A program made the translations under genes and the position numbers. A stretch of 64,000 nucleotides of DNA from Streptomyces cinerochromogenes (GTDB taxonomy: Bacteria > Actinomycetota > Actinomycetes > Streptomycetales > Streptomycetaceae): contig NZ_BMRM01000004.1 in assembly GCF_014648635.1 (NCBI RefSeq), positions 1 through 64,000 on the forward strand, given 5' to 3'. The first letter of the stretch is position 1. Every line of letters begins with the position of its first letter. Below, in pieces: positions 47,564-55,522 of the stretch. The notes under the pieces are model-generated. The model ran no database searches. It was not told where the DNA came from and worked only from the letters and a program-made list of their open reading frames with translations.

Positions 47564-48727
47564 CTAGGGGGTGCCCTGCAGCTGGCGCAGCTGCCGCTGG
47601 ACGTTCTCCAGCGCACCACGCCGGCGGCCGGGCACCCTGAGCCGCAACTGAGCGAGCGCGGGCCCGAGTTCACGGGCCCGCGCCGTGTCCTTGATACGGG
47701 TCCACTGGTGGTGGGCACGGTCCACGGCCGCCTCCACCGCGGGCGCGTCCCCCGCCTGCCCGGCGGCCAGCCGCGCCTCGGCGACCCCCAGCCACATCCG
47801 GCAGCTGCGCACCGCGTCCCCCGCGAACATCGCCAGGTCGGCCCGGACCTCGCTCCAGTGCAACGCGTGCTCGGACACGGCCCCGTACGCCCGCACGGCC
47901 TCCGCCTCCTGCCGGGCGGCCAGCCCGTCGGCCTCAGCGTGCCGCCCGGCCCGCACGGCGGCCGCGATCCCGGCGTGCGGATCGTCTCCCTGCGGGCCGG
48001 CCGGGACGGCACCGGGCCCGGCAGCCGGTGCCAGGGCGGTGCCGGGCCCGGCAGCCGGTGCCGGCGGGGCACCGCCCGCGTCCGGGCCCCACGGCACGCC
48101 GCCCACGCCGGACAGCAGCAGACTGCCCCCGGCCTCCTCCGCGATCCGGGCCAGCGCCTGCTGGTGCAGCGACTCCAGCGGAGGCCGGTGACCGCTCCTC
48201 AGCAGCGTGGCCACCGTCTTCATGTACGCCGGCTCGGCCAGGCGCCGCCGGCCCGTGGGCGGGGCGATCCGGCCGTACACCGCGGTGGTGCGGCCGGAGT
48301 CGAGACCGTGCTCGCCGATGTGGCGCCAGGCCTCGGCGTCGGCGTGCAGGTCGACGACGAGCGCGGTGTCCGCGGCGGAGCGCAGCCGGAGTTCCTCGCG
48401 GATCCAGTGCCAGGGCAGCGCGGTGTAGCGCAGGGTGGCCGGGGTGGTGCGGGCCAGGGCCAGGTGGGGCTGGTGCCGGCGGCGGTCCAGGTGCAGCTGG
48501 CCGGTGACGTAGACCGTGAGCGGGCCGGGTGTGGCCGCGGCGGCGCGCAGCCGGGTGAGGACGGCCTGCGGTTCCAGCGGGTCGGCGAGTTCCACCACGT
48601 TCGCGGTGTCGGTGCCGGACAGCACGGCGGGGGCGACGGCGGCCAGCACCGGCAGGACACCCGCCGCGTCCACCAGGCGCGCCCGGCCGAGCGGCGAGGC
48701 CGCGAGCAACAGCACGGTTCCGGGCAT
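47564..48727 (-). CDS. Degenerate caspase-like fold plus helical domain, 387 aa
   Basis: The N-terminal 200 residues follow the order of a caspase fold: VLLLAASPLGRARLVDAAG, then VYVTGQLHLDRRRHQPHLALA where active members have xSGHGxxD, then RYTALPWHWIREEL, then TALVVDLHADAEAW where active members have LDCCHSG. The catalytic His and Cys are therefore not in place. After a Gly/Pro/Ala-rich linker with two near-identical PAAGPG segments comes a helical (TPR-like) domain of 140 residues. The start at ATG 48727 is natural. It may be a non-catalytic scaffold. This homology is an inference from pattern only. Confidence 0.5.
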   Translation of the reverse strand: MPGTVLLLAASPLGRARLVDAAGVLPVLAAVAPAVLSGTDTANVVELADPLEPQAVLTRLRAAAATPGPLTVYVTGQLHLDRRRHQPHLALARTTPATLRYTALPWHWIREELRLRSAADTALVVDLHADAEAWRHIGEHGLDSGRTTAVYGRIAPPTGRRRLAEPAYMKTVATLLRSGHRPPLESLHQQALARIAEEAGGSLLLSGVGGVPWGPDAGGAPPAPAAGPGTALAPAAGPGAVPAGPQGDDPHAGIAAAVRAGRHAEADGLAARQEAEAVRAYGAVSEHALHWSEVRADLAMFAGDAVRSCRMWLGVAEARLAAGQAGDAPAVEAAVDRAHHQWTRIKDTARARELGPALAQLRLRVPGRRRGALENVQRQLRQLQGTP

Positions 48728-48797
48728 CGTGCTCCCCCTGTCCCGTAGATCCGGTCTCCAGCCAGCACCGTAACCGCTGCCGCCGCGCAGCGGTGCC

Positions 48798-49976
48798 TCA
48801 GGACCGCAAACGTCCCTGTTCGTGGTCTTCGCCCCCGGCGCCCGGCCCGCCCTCCGTGTCCGCCCGCCGCACCGCGAAGATCGTGGTGTCGTCCTCCAGC
48901 CGGCCCCCGCTGTGCCGCAGCACCCCGTCGCGGACCCGGCGGACCAGGCGCCGGGGCTCGGCGCGGCCCGGGTCGGCGCGGACCGCGCGGGCGACCTCGC
49001 GGACCAGCTGGAAGAACTCGCCGGGCCCGTCGCGGGCCTCGGTCACCCCGTCGGTGACCAGCAGCAGCGTCTCGTCGGCGGCCAGCGGCACCCGGCGCAC
49101 CGGCGGCAGCCCGCCCGCCAGCTCGCCGAGACCGAGCGGCACGCCGTCACCGCTGGGCAGTTCGCGGACCCCGCGCGGGCCGACGGCGAGCGGCGGCTCG
49201 TGACCGAAGTTCGCGACGTCGATCGCCTCCGCGGTGTCCTCGGAGAAGCCGATGAGGACGGCGGTCGCGAAGCGGTCGCCGTCGGCCCGGCCGAGCGCGG
49301 CGGTGTGCGAGCGGTGCCGCAGCATCCGGGTCTCCAGACGGGCGGCGACGGTCGCGAGGTCCTTCTCGTGGTAGCCGGCCTCGCGGAAGGTGCCGAGCAG
49401 CGCGGCGGCGGCCTCCACCGCGCCGAGGCCCTTGCCCTGCACGTCGCCGACCAGGACCCGGGTGCCGTGCGGGCCGGGCTGGATGTCGTAGAAGTCCCCG
49501 CCGACCCGGGCGTCCACGTCGGCGGCCAGGTACACCCCCGCGTGCTCCAGACCGGCCCAGCGCGGCGGCAGCGGGCGCAGCACCGTGCGCCGGGTGGTCT
49601 CGGCGATGTCCCGGATGTGCAGGACCTGCCGTTCCTGGCGCACCCGCACCACCGAGGCGAGGGTGGCCAGCGCGCCGCCGAGGGCGACCAGCAGGAAGTC
49701 GCCGAAGCCGGCCTGGTACTGGTCCGGCCAGGCGCTGTCCACGAGGACGTACGTCACCACCGACAGCACGCTGTACGCGGCCGTCGTCCACACCCCGCAG
49801 ATCGCGGCGGCGATGCCCGGGACCAGGACGATCCACGTGATGATCCGGAACTGTTCACCGGTGTTGAAGTCCAGCAGGATGATCCCGGCGAGCAGCACCA
49901 AGGGCGGCAGCCAGGCGATGCTCCGCCCGCGCAGCCACAGCAGCGAGCGGCGCCGCCCGTACTCCATCTCCGTCAC
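48798..49976 (-). CDS. Membrane-bound PP2C (SpoIIE-type) phosphatase, 392 aa
   Basis: Four membrane helices in the first 120 residues (SIAWLPPLVLLAGIILLDF, IITWIVLVPGIAAAICGVW, TAAYSVLSVVTYVLVDSAW, LLVALGGALATLASVV) are followed by a PP2C domain with GGDFYDIQ, GDVQGKG, NFGHEPPL, LLLVTDGVTEARD and DDTTIFAVR, all metal ligands present. It should be an active Ser/Thr phosphatase acting on an STAS or anti-sigma partner. The GTG at 49976 has GGAGGG nine bases upstream. No cognate anti-sigma gene lies beside it. Confidence 0.9.
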   Translation of the reverse strand: MTEMEYGRRRSLLWLRGRSIAWLPPLVLLAGIILLDFNTGEQFRIITWIVLVPGIAAAICGVWTTAAYSVLSVVTYVLVDSAWPDQYQAGFGDFLLVALGGALATLASVVRVRQERQVLHIRDIAETTRRTVLRPLPPRWAGLEHAGVYLAADVDARVGGDFYDIQPGPHGTRVLVGDVQGKGLGAVEAAAALLGTFREAGYHEKDLATVAARLETRMLRHRSHTAALGRADGDRFATAVLIGFSEDTAEAIDVANFGHEPPLAVGPRGVRELPSGDGVPLGLGELAGGLPPVRRVPLAADETLLLVTDGVTEARDGPGEFFQLVREVARAVRADPGRAEPRRLVRRVRDGVLRHSGGRLEDDTTIFAVRRADTEGGPGAGGEDHEQGRLRS

Positions 49977-50150
49977 GGCCGGCAGCCCTCCATGCCGATC
50001 AGCGAACCACGGGAGAGAACCGCCCGCATCCGGGCACTCGGGACTCTCCCGGCCGAGTTGCCGGGCCGGGGCCCCCGGTGTGCCCTGGAAGCGTGCCCCG
50101 GTACGGCCCCGGCAGCGGGGCGGACCGGGGCGAGAGGAAGGAGTGCTCCC

Positions 50151-50672
50151 ATGGCTCAAGCGGCACACGTGCCCGGCGGAGTGTCCCGGCCCGGCCGCAC
50201 GCCCGCGGTGGAGCGCCGGTCGTCCGACATCGTCCGGCGGACACCCGACGTCTTCGACGCCCGCACCCACCGGATCGCCCGGCTGGCAGTCCCGGTCGTC
50301 CTGGGCCTGGTCTACGGCTACTGGGTGGCGGCCAACAACCGCGACGGAGGCCCGATCACCGGCGGGAACCTGGTGCTCGGCTTCGCCAGCACGGTGGTGT
50401 TCGCGGTGCTGTGCGCGGCCCTGCTGATGCTGGGCCCGCGGATGCCGCGGGAGGTGCACGCCGTGCTGTGGTCGGCGTTCGTCGGCTGCGCGTTCGGCTT
50501 CCTCTACAGCCAGAGCGGCAGCTTCATCTCCACCCAGGGCGCCGGCCAGGGCGGCCATCACGACGTGGTGCGGTCGCTGCTGATGTCCTTGCTGGTGGCG
50601 GCGGTCACCTTCGTCGTCTTCTTCTACCGGTACTACACACGGGAGGACGCGTCCGGGCGCCGGATCCGCTGA
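50151..50672 (+). CDS. Four-helix membrane protein of unknown function, 173 aa
   Basis: About 40 hydrophilic residues precede four membrane helices (RLAVPVVLGLVYGYWVAANN, LVLGFASTVVFAVLCAALLML, VLWSAFVGCAFGFLYSQSG, SLLMSLLVAAVTFVVFFYRYY). It has no recognised family signature. ATG 50151 has GGAAGGAG upstream. It is divergent from the PP2C gene. The hydrophilic QGAGQGGHHD loop between helices 3 and 4 is notable for its His pair. Confidence 0.78.
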   Translation: MAQAAHVPGGVSRPGRTPAVERRSSDIVRRTPDVFDARTHRIARLAVPVVLGLVYGYWVAANNRDGGPITGGNLVLGFASTVVFAVLCAALLMLGPRMPREVHAVLWSAFVGCAFGFLYSQSGSFISTQGAGQGGHHDVVRSLLMSLLVAAVTFVVFFYRYYTREDASGRRIR

Positions 50673-50710
50673 GCGGGCGGGAAGGGCCCTGTCGCGCGTG
50701 GCTCCGGGTA

Positions 50711-50747
50711 CGCGTGGGTCCCGGCCGGACCGGCCGGGACCCACGCG
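50711..50747 (+). terminator. Strong hairpin terminator
   Basis: CGCGTGGGTCCCGGCC and GGCCGGGACCCACGCG (50732-50747) form a 16-base perfect stem around a 5-base loop, followed by a pyrimidine-rich stretch. It lies 39 bases after the stop of the four-helix membrane protein. Confidence 0.85.
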
Positions 50748-50920
50748 CTCCCCTGTTTCCCCTGTTCCCCACGTGGCCGTTCCGCACAAGAGGTGCGCCT
50801 CGGCCACTTCCGTCCCCCCAGCACCAGGAAACACCCGTTCGGGTGATCCCTCCACCGGAGAGCCGCCCGAACGCAGTCGCCCCGCTCGCGCACCGGCCCC
50901 GGGGAGCCTTGCCTGGAAAC

Positions 50921-51844
50921 GTGCCCTCACGTCTCCGGAGCGCCCTGTCGGCCGCGCTCATCGCCCTGTCCTGCCTCCTCGTGCCGTTCGGCGCGCTGGC
51001 GGCCTGGGCGGCGTACGGGCTCACCGACACGGGCCGGTACGTCACCACGATGGCACCGCTCGCCGCCGACCCGGCCGTCCGGGAAGCCGTCGTGGACACG
51101 GTCGGCGACGGCATCCTGCGCGCGGTGGACCAGCACCTCGACGTCCGCCCGGTGCGCGGTTCGGTGCGCCCGTTCGTCCACGACGCGGTGCGCTCCTTCA
51201 CCCACACCCGGGCCTTCCGGCTGGCCTGGGACACCGGCAACCGGGTCACCCACGACGCCGTGCTGCGCGCCCTGCGCGCCGGGGACACGCGCGCCGTCAC
51301 CGTCGACCTCGCCCCCGTCACCGCCCAGGTCAAACGCCAGCTCGCCCGTGACCACGTACCGCTGGCCGCGCGGATCCCGGTGGAGCACACCGCGGTCGCC
51401 GTGCTCCCGGCGGACCGGCTGACCACCCTCCGGAAGGGGTTCCACGTGCTCGAAGTCGCCGGTTTCTGGCTGCCCGTGGCGGCCGTCGCCTTCGCCGTCG
51501 GCGGGATCGCGCTCGCCGTGCGCCGGCGCCGCGCGGTCGCCGCCACCGCCCTCGGTACGGCCCTGGGCGGCGCGCTGCTGATCCTCGCCCTCGCCGTCGG
51601 CCGCAGCCTCACCCTGTCCGACCTGCCGGGCGGTGTGTCCCACCCGGCCGCGGGTGCGGTCTACGACGCCCTGACCGGCACCCTGCGGACGGCCGCCTGG
51701 CTGCTGCTCGGCCTCGGCGCGGTGGTGACCCTCGCCGTCTGGCTGACCCGCCGGCTGGGACTGCCCCGCCCCACGCGACGGCGGGGAGGCTGCTCGGCGG
51801 CGGCGCCCGCGGGGGGACCGGCGCCGACGCGCGCCCGGGCCTGA
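50921..51844 (+). CDS. Integral membrane protein, 307 aa
   Basis: An N-terminal membrane helix (SAALIALSCLLVPFGALAAWAAYGL), a large extracytoplasmic domain of about 150 residues (GRYVTTMAPLAADPAVREAVVDTV, FVHDAVRSFTHTRAFRLAWDT, DLAPVTAQVKRQLARD), then three helices (WLPVAAVAFAVGGIALAV, ALGTALGGALLILALAV, TAAWLLLGLGAVVTLAVWL) and a basic tail. The pattern is shared with other uncharacterised actinobacterial proteins. GTG 50921 is chosen as start; an upstream GTG near 50841 is possible. It sits just before the phased repeat array. Function unknown. Confidence 0.72.
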   Translation: MPSRLRSALSAALIALSCLLVPFGALAAWAAYGLTDTGRYVTTMAPLAADPAVREAVVDTVGDGILRAVDQHLDVRPVRGSVRPFVHDAVRSFTHTRAFRLAWDTGNRVTHDAVLRALRAGDTRAVTVDLAPVTAQVKRQLARDHVPLAARIPVEHTAVAVLPADRLTTLRKGFHVLEVAGFWLPVAAVAFAVGGIALAVRRRRAVAATALGTALGGALLILALAVGRSLTLSDLPGGVSHPAAGAVYDALTGTLRTAAWLLLGLGAVVTLAVWLTRRLGLPRPTRRRGGCSAAAPAGGPAPTRARA

Positions 51845-51850
51845 GGGTCG

Positions 51851-52121
51851 CCGGGCGCCACCTGGCACCGCGTGGCCCCACCTGGCGTCGCGTGGCACCG
51901 TGTGGCACCAGTTGGCACCATCCAGCGCCATGCAGTGCCATCCAACGCCACGCGTGGCCATGCTGAGCCGCGCGGAGCCGTTCCGGGCCATGCGGCGCCA
52001 CGCAGGCCATGCGACGCGGTCCAGCATTTTCCCAGGTCAGAGCGGGCATCACTCCATCGGGCCACGACTGGGCGCCATGGAGGCTTGCGCATGGCGCCAT
52101 GATGGTGCCACTATGGCGTCA
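51851..52121. repeat. Helically phased array of GGCRCCA boxes before the RHH gene
   Basis: From 51851 to 52000 fifteen successive 10-base units keep the same register, most ending in GCCA, CCCA, ACCA or CCG, with the core GGCRCCA (for example GGCACCA at 51904 and 51914). From 52071 to 52121 five further cores are spaced exactly 11 bases apart (52071, 52082 degenerate, 52093, 52104, 52115), the last touching ATG 52121. About twenty sites on one face of the helix is the arrangement bound cooperatively by ribbon-helix-helix repressors. Confidence 0.75.
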
Positions 52122-52639
52122 TGGACCTCACGCCGTATGTGGACACCCTCCGCCGCGAACTCGCGGTGGCCGCCGAAGCCGGCGGGGAAGACGCCCGCGA
52201 GCTGGCCGAGCGGCTCACCGCTCCGCTGGAGTCGGCGACCCGCCTGACCCTGCTCAACGTGCTCTCCGCCGCGATGGACGAGATCACCCGCGAACTCGCC
52301 CCCGGCTCGGTCGACGTACGGCTGCGCGGCCTGGACCCCGACTTCGTGGTCACCCCGCCGCCCGCCGGCGGTCACGGGGAAGCGACCGCCGGGCCGTTCC
52401 AGGCCCCCTCTCCGGCCCCGGCTCCGGCCGAGGGTGACGAGGGCGGCACGGCCCGCGTGAACCTGCGCCTGCCGGCCCACCTCAAGGCCCGCGCCGAGGA
52501 GGCCGCGGCCCGCGAGGGGCTGTCGGTCAACGCCTGGCTGGTGCGCGCCGTGTCGGCCGCCGTGGAGGGCGGCGCCCGGCCGCGTACGGCGGAGAAGACC
52601 CAGAACGTCGGACAGAGCTTCACGGGCTGGGTGCGCTGA
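52121..52639 (+). CDS. Ribbon-helix-helix (HicB/Arc-type) DNA-binding protein, 172 aa
   Basis: The N-terminal 75 residues form a helical domain (LTPYVDTLRRELAVAAEAGGED, LTLLNVLSAAMDEITRELAPG), followed by a Pro/Ala-rich linker. The C-terminal part is a ribbon-helix-helix motif: strand TARVNLRLPAHLKARAEEAAA, helix 2 GLSVNAWLVRAVSAAVEG, as in HicB-type and Arc/MetJ proteins. No toxin gene lies beside it. The start overlaps the last GGCRCCA box. It leads a cluster with DUF4097 and a DrrAB-type exporter. Probably an autorepressor that spreads along the array. Confidence 0.82.
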   Translation: MDLTPYVDTLRRELAVAAEAGGEDARELAERLTAPLESATRLTLLNVLSAAMDEITRELAPGSVDVRLRGLDPDFVVTPPPAGGHGEATAGPFQAPSPAPAPAEGDEGGTARVNLRLPAHLKARAEEAAAREGLSVNAWLVRAVSAAVEGGARPRTAEKTQNVGQSFTGWVR

Positions 52640-52744
52640 CCGCACCGCCGCCCGCACACCCGCACCACAGCACCCCGCACCACTTCACCCACACCGCGTC
52701 CCACCAGCGAGGACGCCCCGAAGAGCCAAGAGGACGGGACAGCC

Positions 52745-53587
52745 ATGCCTTCTTTCGACACTCCCGAAGCGATCTCGGTGACGGCGCGCGTGGACGCCGG
52801 TTCCGTCCAGTTCACCGCGGGCGACCGCCGCGACACCGTCGTCGAGGTGCGCCCCCGCGACCCGAAGAAGGACCTGGACGTGCGGACGGCCGACCAGACC
52901 GAGGTCATGTACGCCAACGGCGCCCTGACCGTCCGGACGCCCAAGCCCAGCCTGTTCGGCCGCACCGGCGCCGTCGACGTGACGATCGACCTGCCCACGG
53001 GCTCGCGCATCGACACGACCGGGGCCTGGACCCAGGTGGTCGGCGAGGGCCGGCTCGGCGAGGTCCGGGTGAAGACCTCGGCCGGCGACGTCCGCCTCGA
53101 CACGACCGGCCCGGTCACGCTGACCGCGTCGCACGGCACGATCACCGTGGACCGGGTCGAGGGCATGGCCGAGATCACCACCAGCTCCGGCAGCCTGCGC
53201 GTCGGCCTCCTCGACGGCCCCGCCGTCCTGAAGAACTCGCACGGCACCACGACCGTCGGCGCCGCGACCGGCGAACTCCGGGTGAGCGGCGCCAACGGCG
53301 ACATCGAGATCCGGCGCGCCGAGGACTCGGTCACCGCCACCACCGCCCACGGCACCCTGCGCGTCGGCGAAGTGGTCCGCGGTTCGGTGCAGCTGGAGAC
53401 CTCCTACGGCGCCATCGAGATCGGCGTCCGCGAGGGCACGGCCGCCTGGCTCGACGTCAGCTCGGACGCCGGCCAGGTGCGCAACTCCCTCACCGCCTCC
53501 GAGACCCCGGGGGAGACCGAGGACGCCGTCAAGATCCGCGCCCGCACCCGGTACGGCAACATCGACATCCGCCGCCCCCGGCCCTGA
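52745..53587 (+). CDS. DUF4097-family beta-repeat protein, 280 aa
   Basis: Repeated short strands with the DUF4097 pattern: ISVTARVDAGSVQFTAGDRRD, VDVTIDLPTGSRIDTTGAW, then G-E-V-x-x-x-T-S-A-G-D-V-x-x-D-T-T-G repeats and a C terminus ending RYGNIDIRRPRP. Residues about 80-250 form regular 18-20 residue turns. It is a paralogue of the 222-aa protein at 21014. There is no signal peptide. It lies 105 bases after the RHH gene and 79 before the ABC exporter genes, on the same strand, so probably one operon. Confidence 0.85.
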   Translation: MPSFDTPEAISVTARVDAGSVQFTAGDRRDTVVEVRPRDPKKDLDVRTADQTEVMYANGALTVRTPKPSLFGRTGAVDVTIDLPTGSRIDTTGAWTQVVGEGRLGEVRVKTSAGDVRLDTTGPVTLTASHGTITVDRVEGMAEITTSSGSLRVGLLDGPAVLKNSHGTTTVGAATGELRVSGANGDIEIRRAEDSVTATTAHGTLRVGEVVRGSVQLETSYGAIEIGVREGTAAWLDVSSDAGQVRNSLTASETPGETEDAVKIRARTRYGNIDIRRPRP

Positions 53588-53666
53588 GCCCTCCCTCCCC
53601 CTCCGCACCCCCCTCAGCTCCGCCCCCCTCCTCTCCACCCACTCCAGCCTTCGAACGGGAGGGCCC

Positions 53667-54671
53667 ATGCCTTCTTCTGTCATGCCCGCGCCAAGGCAGG
53701 CCGGTGCACAGCCGCCCGCCGCCGTCTCCGTCGTCGGTCTGCGCAAGTCGTACGGCGACAAGACCGTGCTCGACGGCATCGATCTGCGCATCCCCGCCGG
53801 GTCCGTGTTCGCGCTGCTCGGCCCGAACGGCGCCGGCAAGACCACCACCGTGCAGATCCTGTCCACGCTCGTCGCCGCCGACGGCGGACAGGCCCAGGTG
53901 GCCGGTCACGACGTCGCCCGCTCACCCGACGGCGTCCGCGCCGCGATCGGTGTCACCGGGCAGTTCGCCGCCCTCGACGACCTGCTCACCGCGGAGGAGA
54001 ACCTGCTCCTCATGGCCGACCTGCTGCGGCTCGGCAAGCGCGAGGGCAGGTCCCGTGCCCGGGAGTTGCTGGAGCGGTTCGGCATCGCGGACGTCGCGCA
54101 CCAGCGGGCCGCGACCTTCTCCGGCGGCATGCGGCGCCGGCTCGACATCGCCATGACCCTGGTCGGCGACCCGCAGGTGATCTTCCTGGACGAGCCGACC
54201 ACCGGGCTCGACCCGCGCAGCCGCCGCACCATGTGGGACACCGTGCGCACGCTGGTCGCGGGCGGCACCACCGTCTTCCTCACCACCCAGTACCTGGAGG
54301 AGGCCGACCAGCTGGCCGACCGGATCGCCGTGCTCGACGGCGGCCGGATCGTCGCCGAGGGCACCGCCAACGAGCTGAAGGCCCGGATCCCCGGCAGCCA
54401 TGTGCGGCTGCGGTTCACCGACTCCGCCGCGTACGAACGCGCCTCGGCCGTCTTCCCCGGCGCGGCCCGGGACGACGAGAACCTCGCCCTGCGCGTGGCG
54501 GGCGACGGCGGCCTCGACGCGCTGCGCGGCCTGCTGGACCGGCTCGACGCCGCCGGCATCCGGGCCGCCGACCTCTCCGTGCACACCCCCGACCTCGACG
54601 ACGTGTTCCTCGCCCTGACCGGCGAGGGCACCGCCGACTCCGCGCTTCACGTCAAGGAGACCCCGCGATGA
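53667..54671 (+). CDS. DrrA-type ABC exporter ATP-binding protein, 334 aa
   Basis: A complete ABC ATPase: Walker A GPNGAGKTTT, Q-loop VTGQFAALDDLLTAEENL, signature FSGGMRRRLDIAM, Walker B VIFLDEPTTGLDPRSR and H-loop TQYLEE. The C-terminal 100 residues are the regulatory DUF4162-like extension of the daunorubicin-resistance (DrrA) group. Such pumps export antibiotics or lipids. Its TGA overlaps the ATG of the permease (ATGA). Part of the RHH/DUF4097 cluster. Confidence 0.95.
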   Translation: MPSSVMPAPRQAGAQPPAAVSVVGLRKSYGDKTVLDGIDLRIPAGSVFALLGPNGAGKTTTVQILSTLVAADGGQAQVAGHDVARSPDGVRAAIGVTGQFAALDDLLTAEENLLLMADLLRLGKREGRSRARELLERFGIADVAHQRAATFSGGMRRRLDIAMTLVGDPQVIFLDEPTTGLDPRSRRTMWDTVRTLVAGGTTVFLTTQYLEEADQLADRIAVLDGGRIVAEGTANELKARIPGSHVRLRFTDSAAYERASAVFPGAARDDENLALRVAGDGGLDALRGLLDRLDAAGIRAADLSVHTPDLDDVFLALTGEGTADSALHVKETPR

Positions 54672-55450
54672 GCACCCTCACCTACGCCGTGCACGACTCG
54701 ATGACGATGCTCCGGCGCAACCTGAAGCACGCGATCCGCTATCCGTCCGTGGGGCTCGGCAGCGCCATGATGCCGATCCTGATGCTGCTGCTGTTCGTGT
54801 ACGCCTTCGGCGACTCGATCGGCGCCGGAATGGGCGGCGGCCGGGACGCCTACCTGGAGTACCTGACACCCGGCATCATCATCATGGGCGTCGCCGCCGG
54901 CTCGATGTCGACCTCGATCGCGGTCTGCTCCGACATGACCGAGGGCATCATCAACCGCTTCCGGACCATGAACATCACCCGGTCGTCGTTCATGACGGGG
55001 CATGTCATCGGCAGCGTCGTCCAGACGATGGTGTGCATGGTCCCGGTCGTGGGCGTCGCGCTCGCCGTCGGCTTCCGCTCCGGGGCGACCCCGCTGGAGT
55101 GGCTGGCCGCGGCAGGCCTCCTCGCGGCCATCGCCTTCGCGGTGACCTGGCTGTCGGTGGCGCTCGGCCTGATCTCCAAGACCGTCGAGTCCGCGAGCAA
55201 CAAGCCGCTGCTGATCCAGTTCCTGCCGTTCCTCGGCTCGGCGTTCGTCCCGGCCGGCTCCATGTCCCCGGGCCTGCGCTGGTTCGCCGAGAACCAGCCC
55301 TTCACGCCGATGACCGAGACACTGCGCGGCCTGCTCTCCGGCTCGGCGATCGGGAACAACGGCTGGATCTCCCTGGCCTGGTGCGCCGGCATCACCGTGG
55401 TCGGCTACGTCTGGTCGCGCTCGCTGTTCAACAGCACCACCAAGCGCTGA
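54668..55450 (+). CDS. DrrB-type ABC exporter permease, 260 aa
   Basis: An ABC-2 membrane protein with six helices: SVGLGSAMMPILMLLLFVYAFGD, YLTPGIIIMGVAAGSMSTSIAV, the ABC-2 motif segment (EGIINRFRTMNITRSSFMTGH), VVQTMVCMVPVVGVALAVGF, LLAAIAFAVTWLSVALGL and ISLAWCAGITVVGYVW. It forms the channel for the ATPase encoded just upstream and is translationally coupled to it. The natural substrate is unknown; drug or lipid export is typical of this pair. Confidence 0.93.
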   Translation: MSTLTYAVHDSMTMLRRNLKHAIRYPSVGLGSAMMPILMLLLFVYAFGDSIGAGMGGGRDAYLEYLTPGIIIMGVAAGSMSTSIAVCSDMTEGIINRFRTMNITRSSFMTGHVIGSVVQTMVCMVPVVGVALAVGFRSGATPLEWLAAAGLLAAIAFAVTWLSVALGLISKTVESASNKPLLIQFLPFLGSAFVPAGSMSPGLRWFAENQPFTPMTETLRGLLSGSAIGNNGWISLAWCAGITVVGYVWSRSLFNSTTKR

Positions 55451-55522
55451 GCATCCCTTCCGCCCGCCGGGGCGCCGGGTGAACTCCTGGCGCCGCCGGC
55501 CGGGTGATCGTAGGCTCGCCCC

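Noticed and set aside
42121..48065. CRISPR-like repeats
   Set aside because: Direct repeats such as GCCGGGCCCGGCAGCCGGTG near 48010-48060 are two in-frame copies encoding PAAGPG, with no regular spacers.
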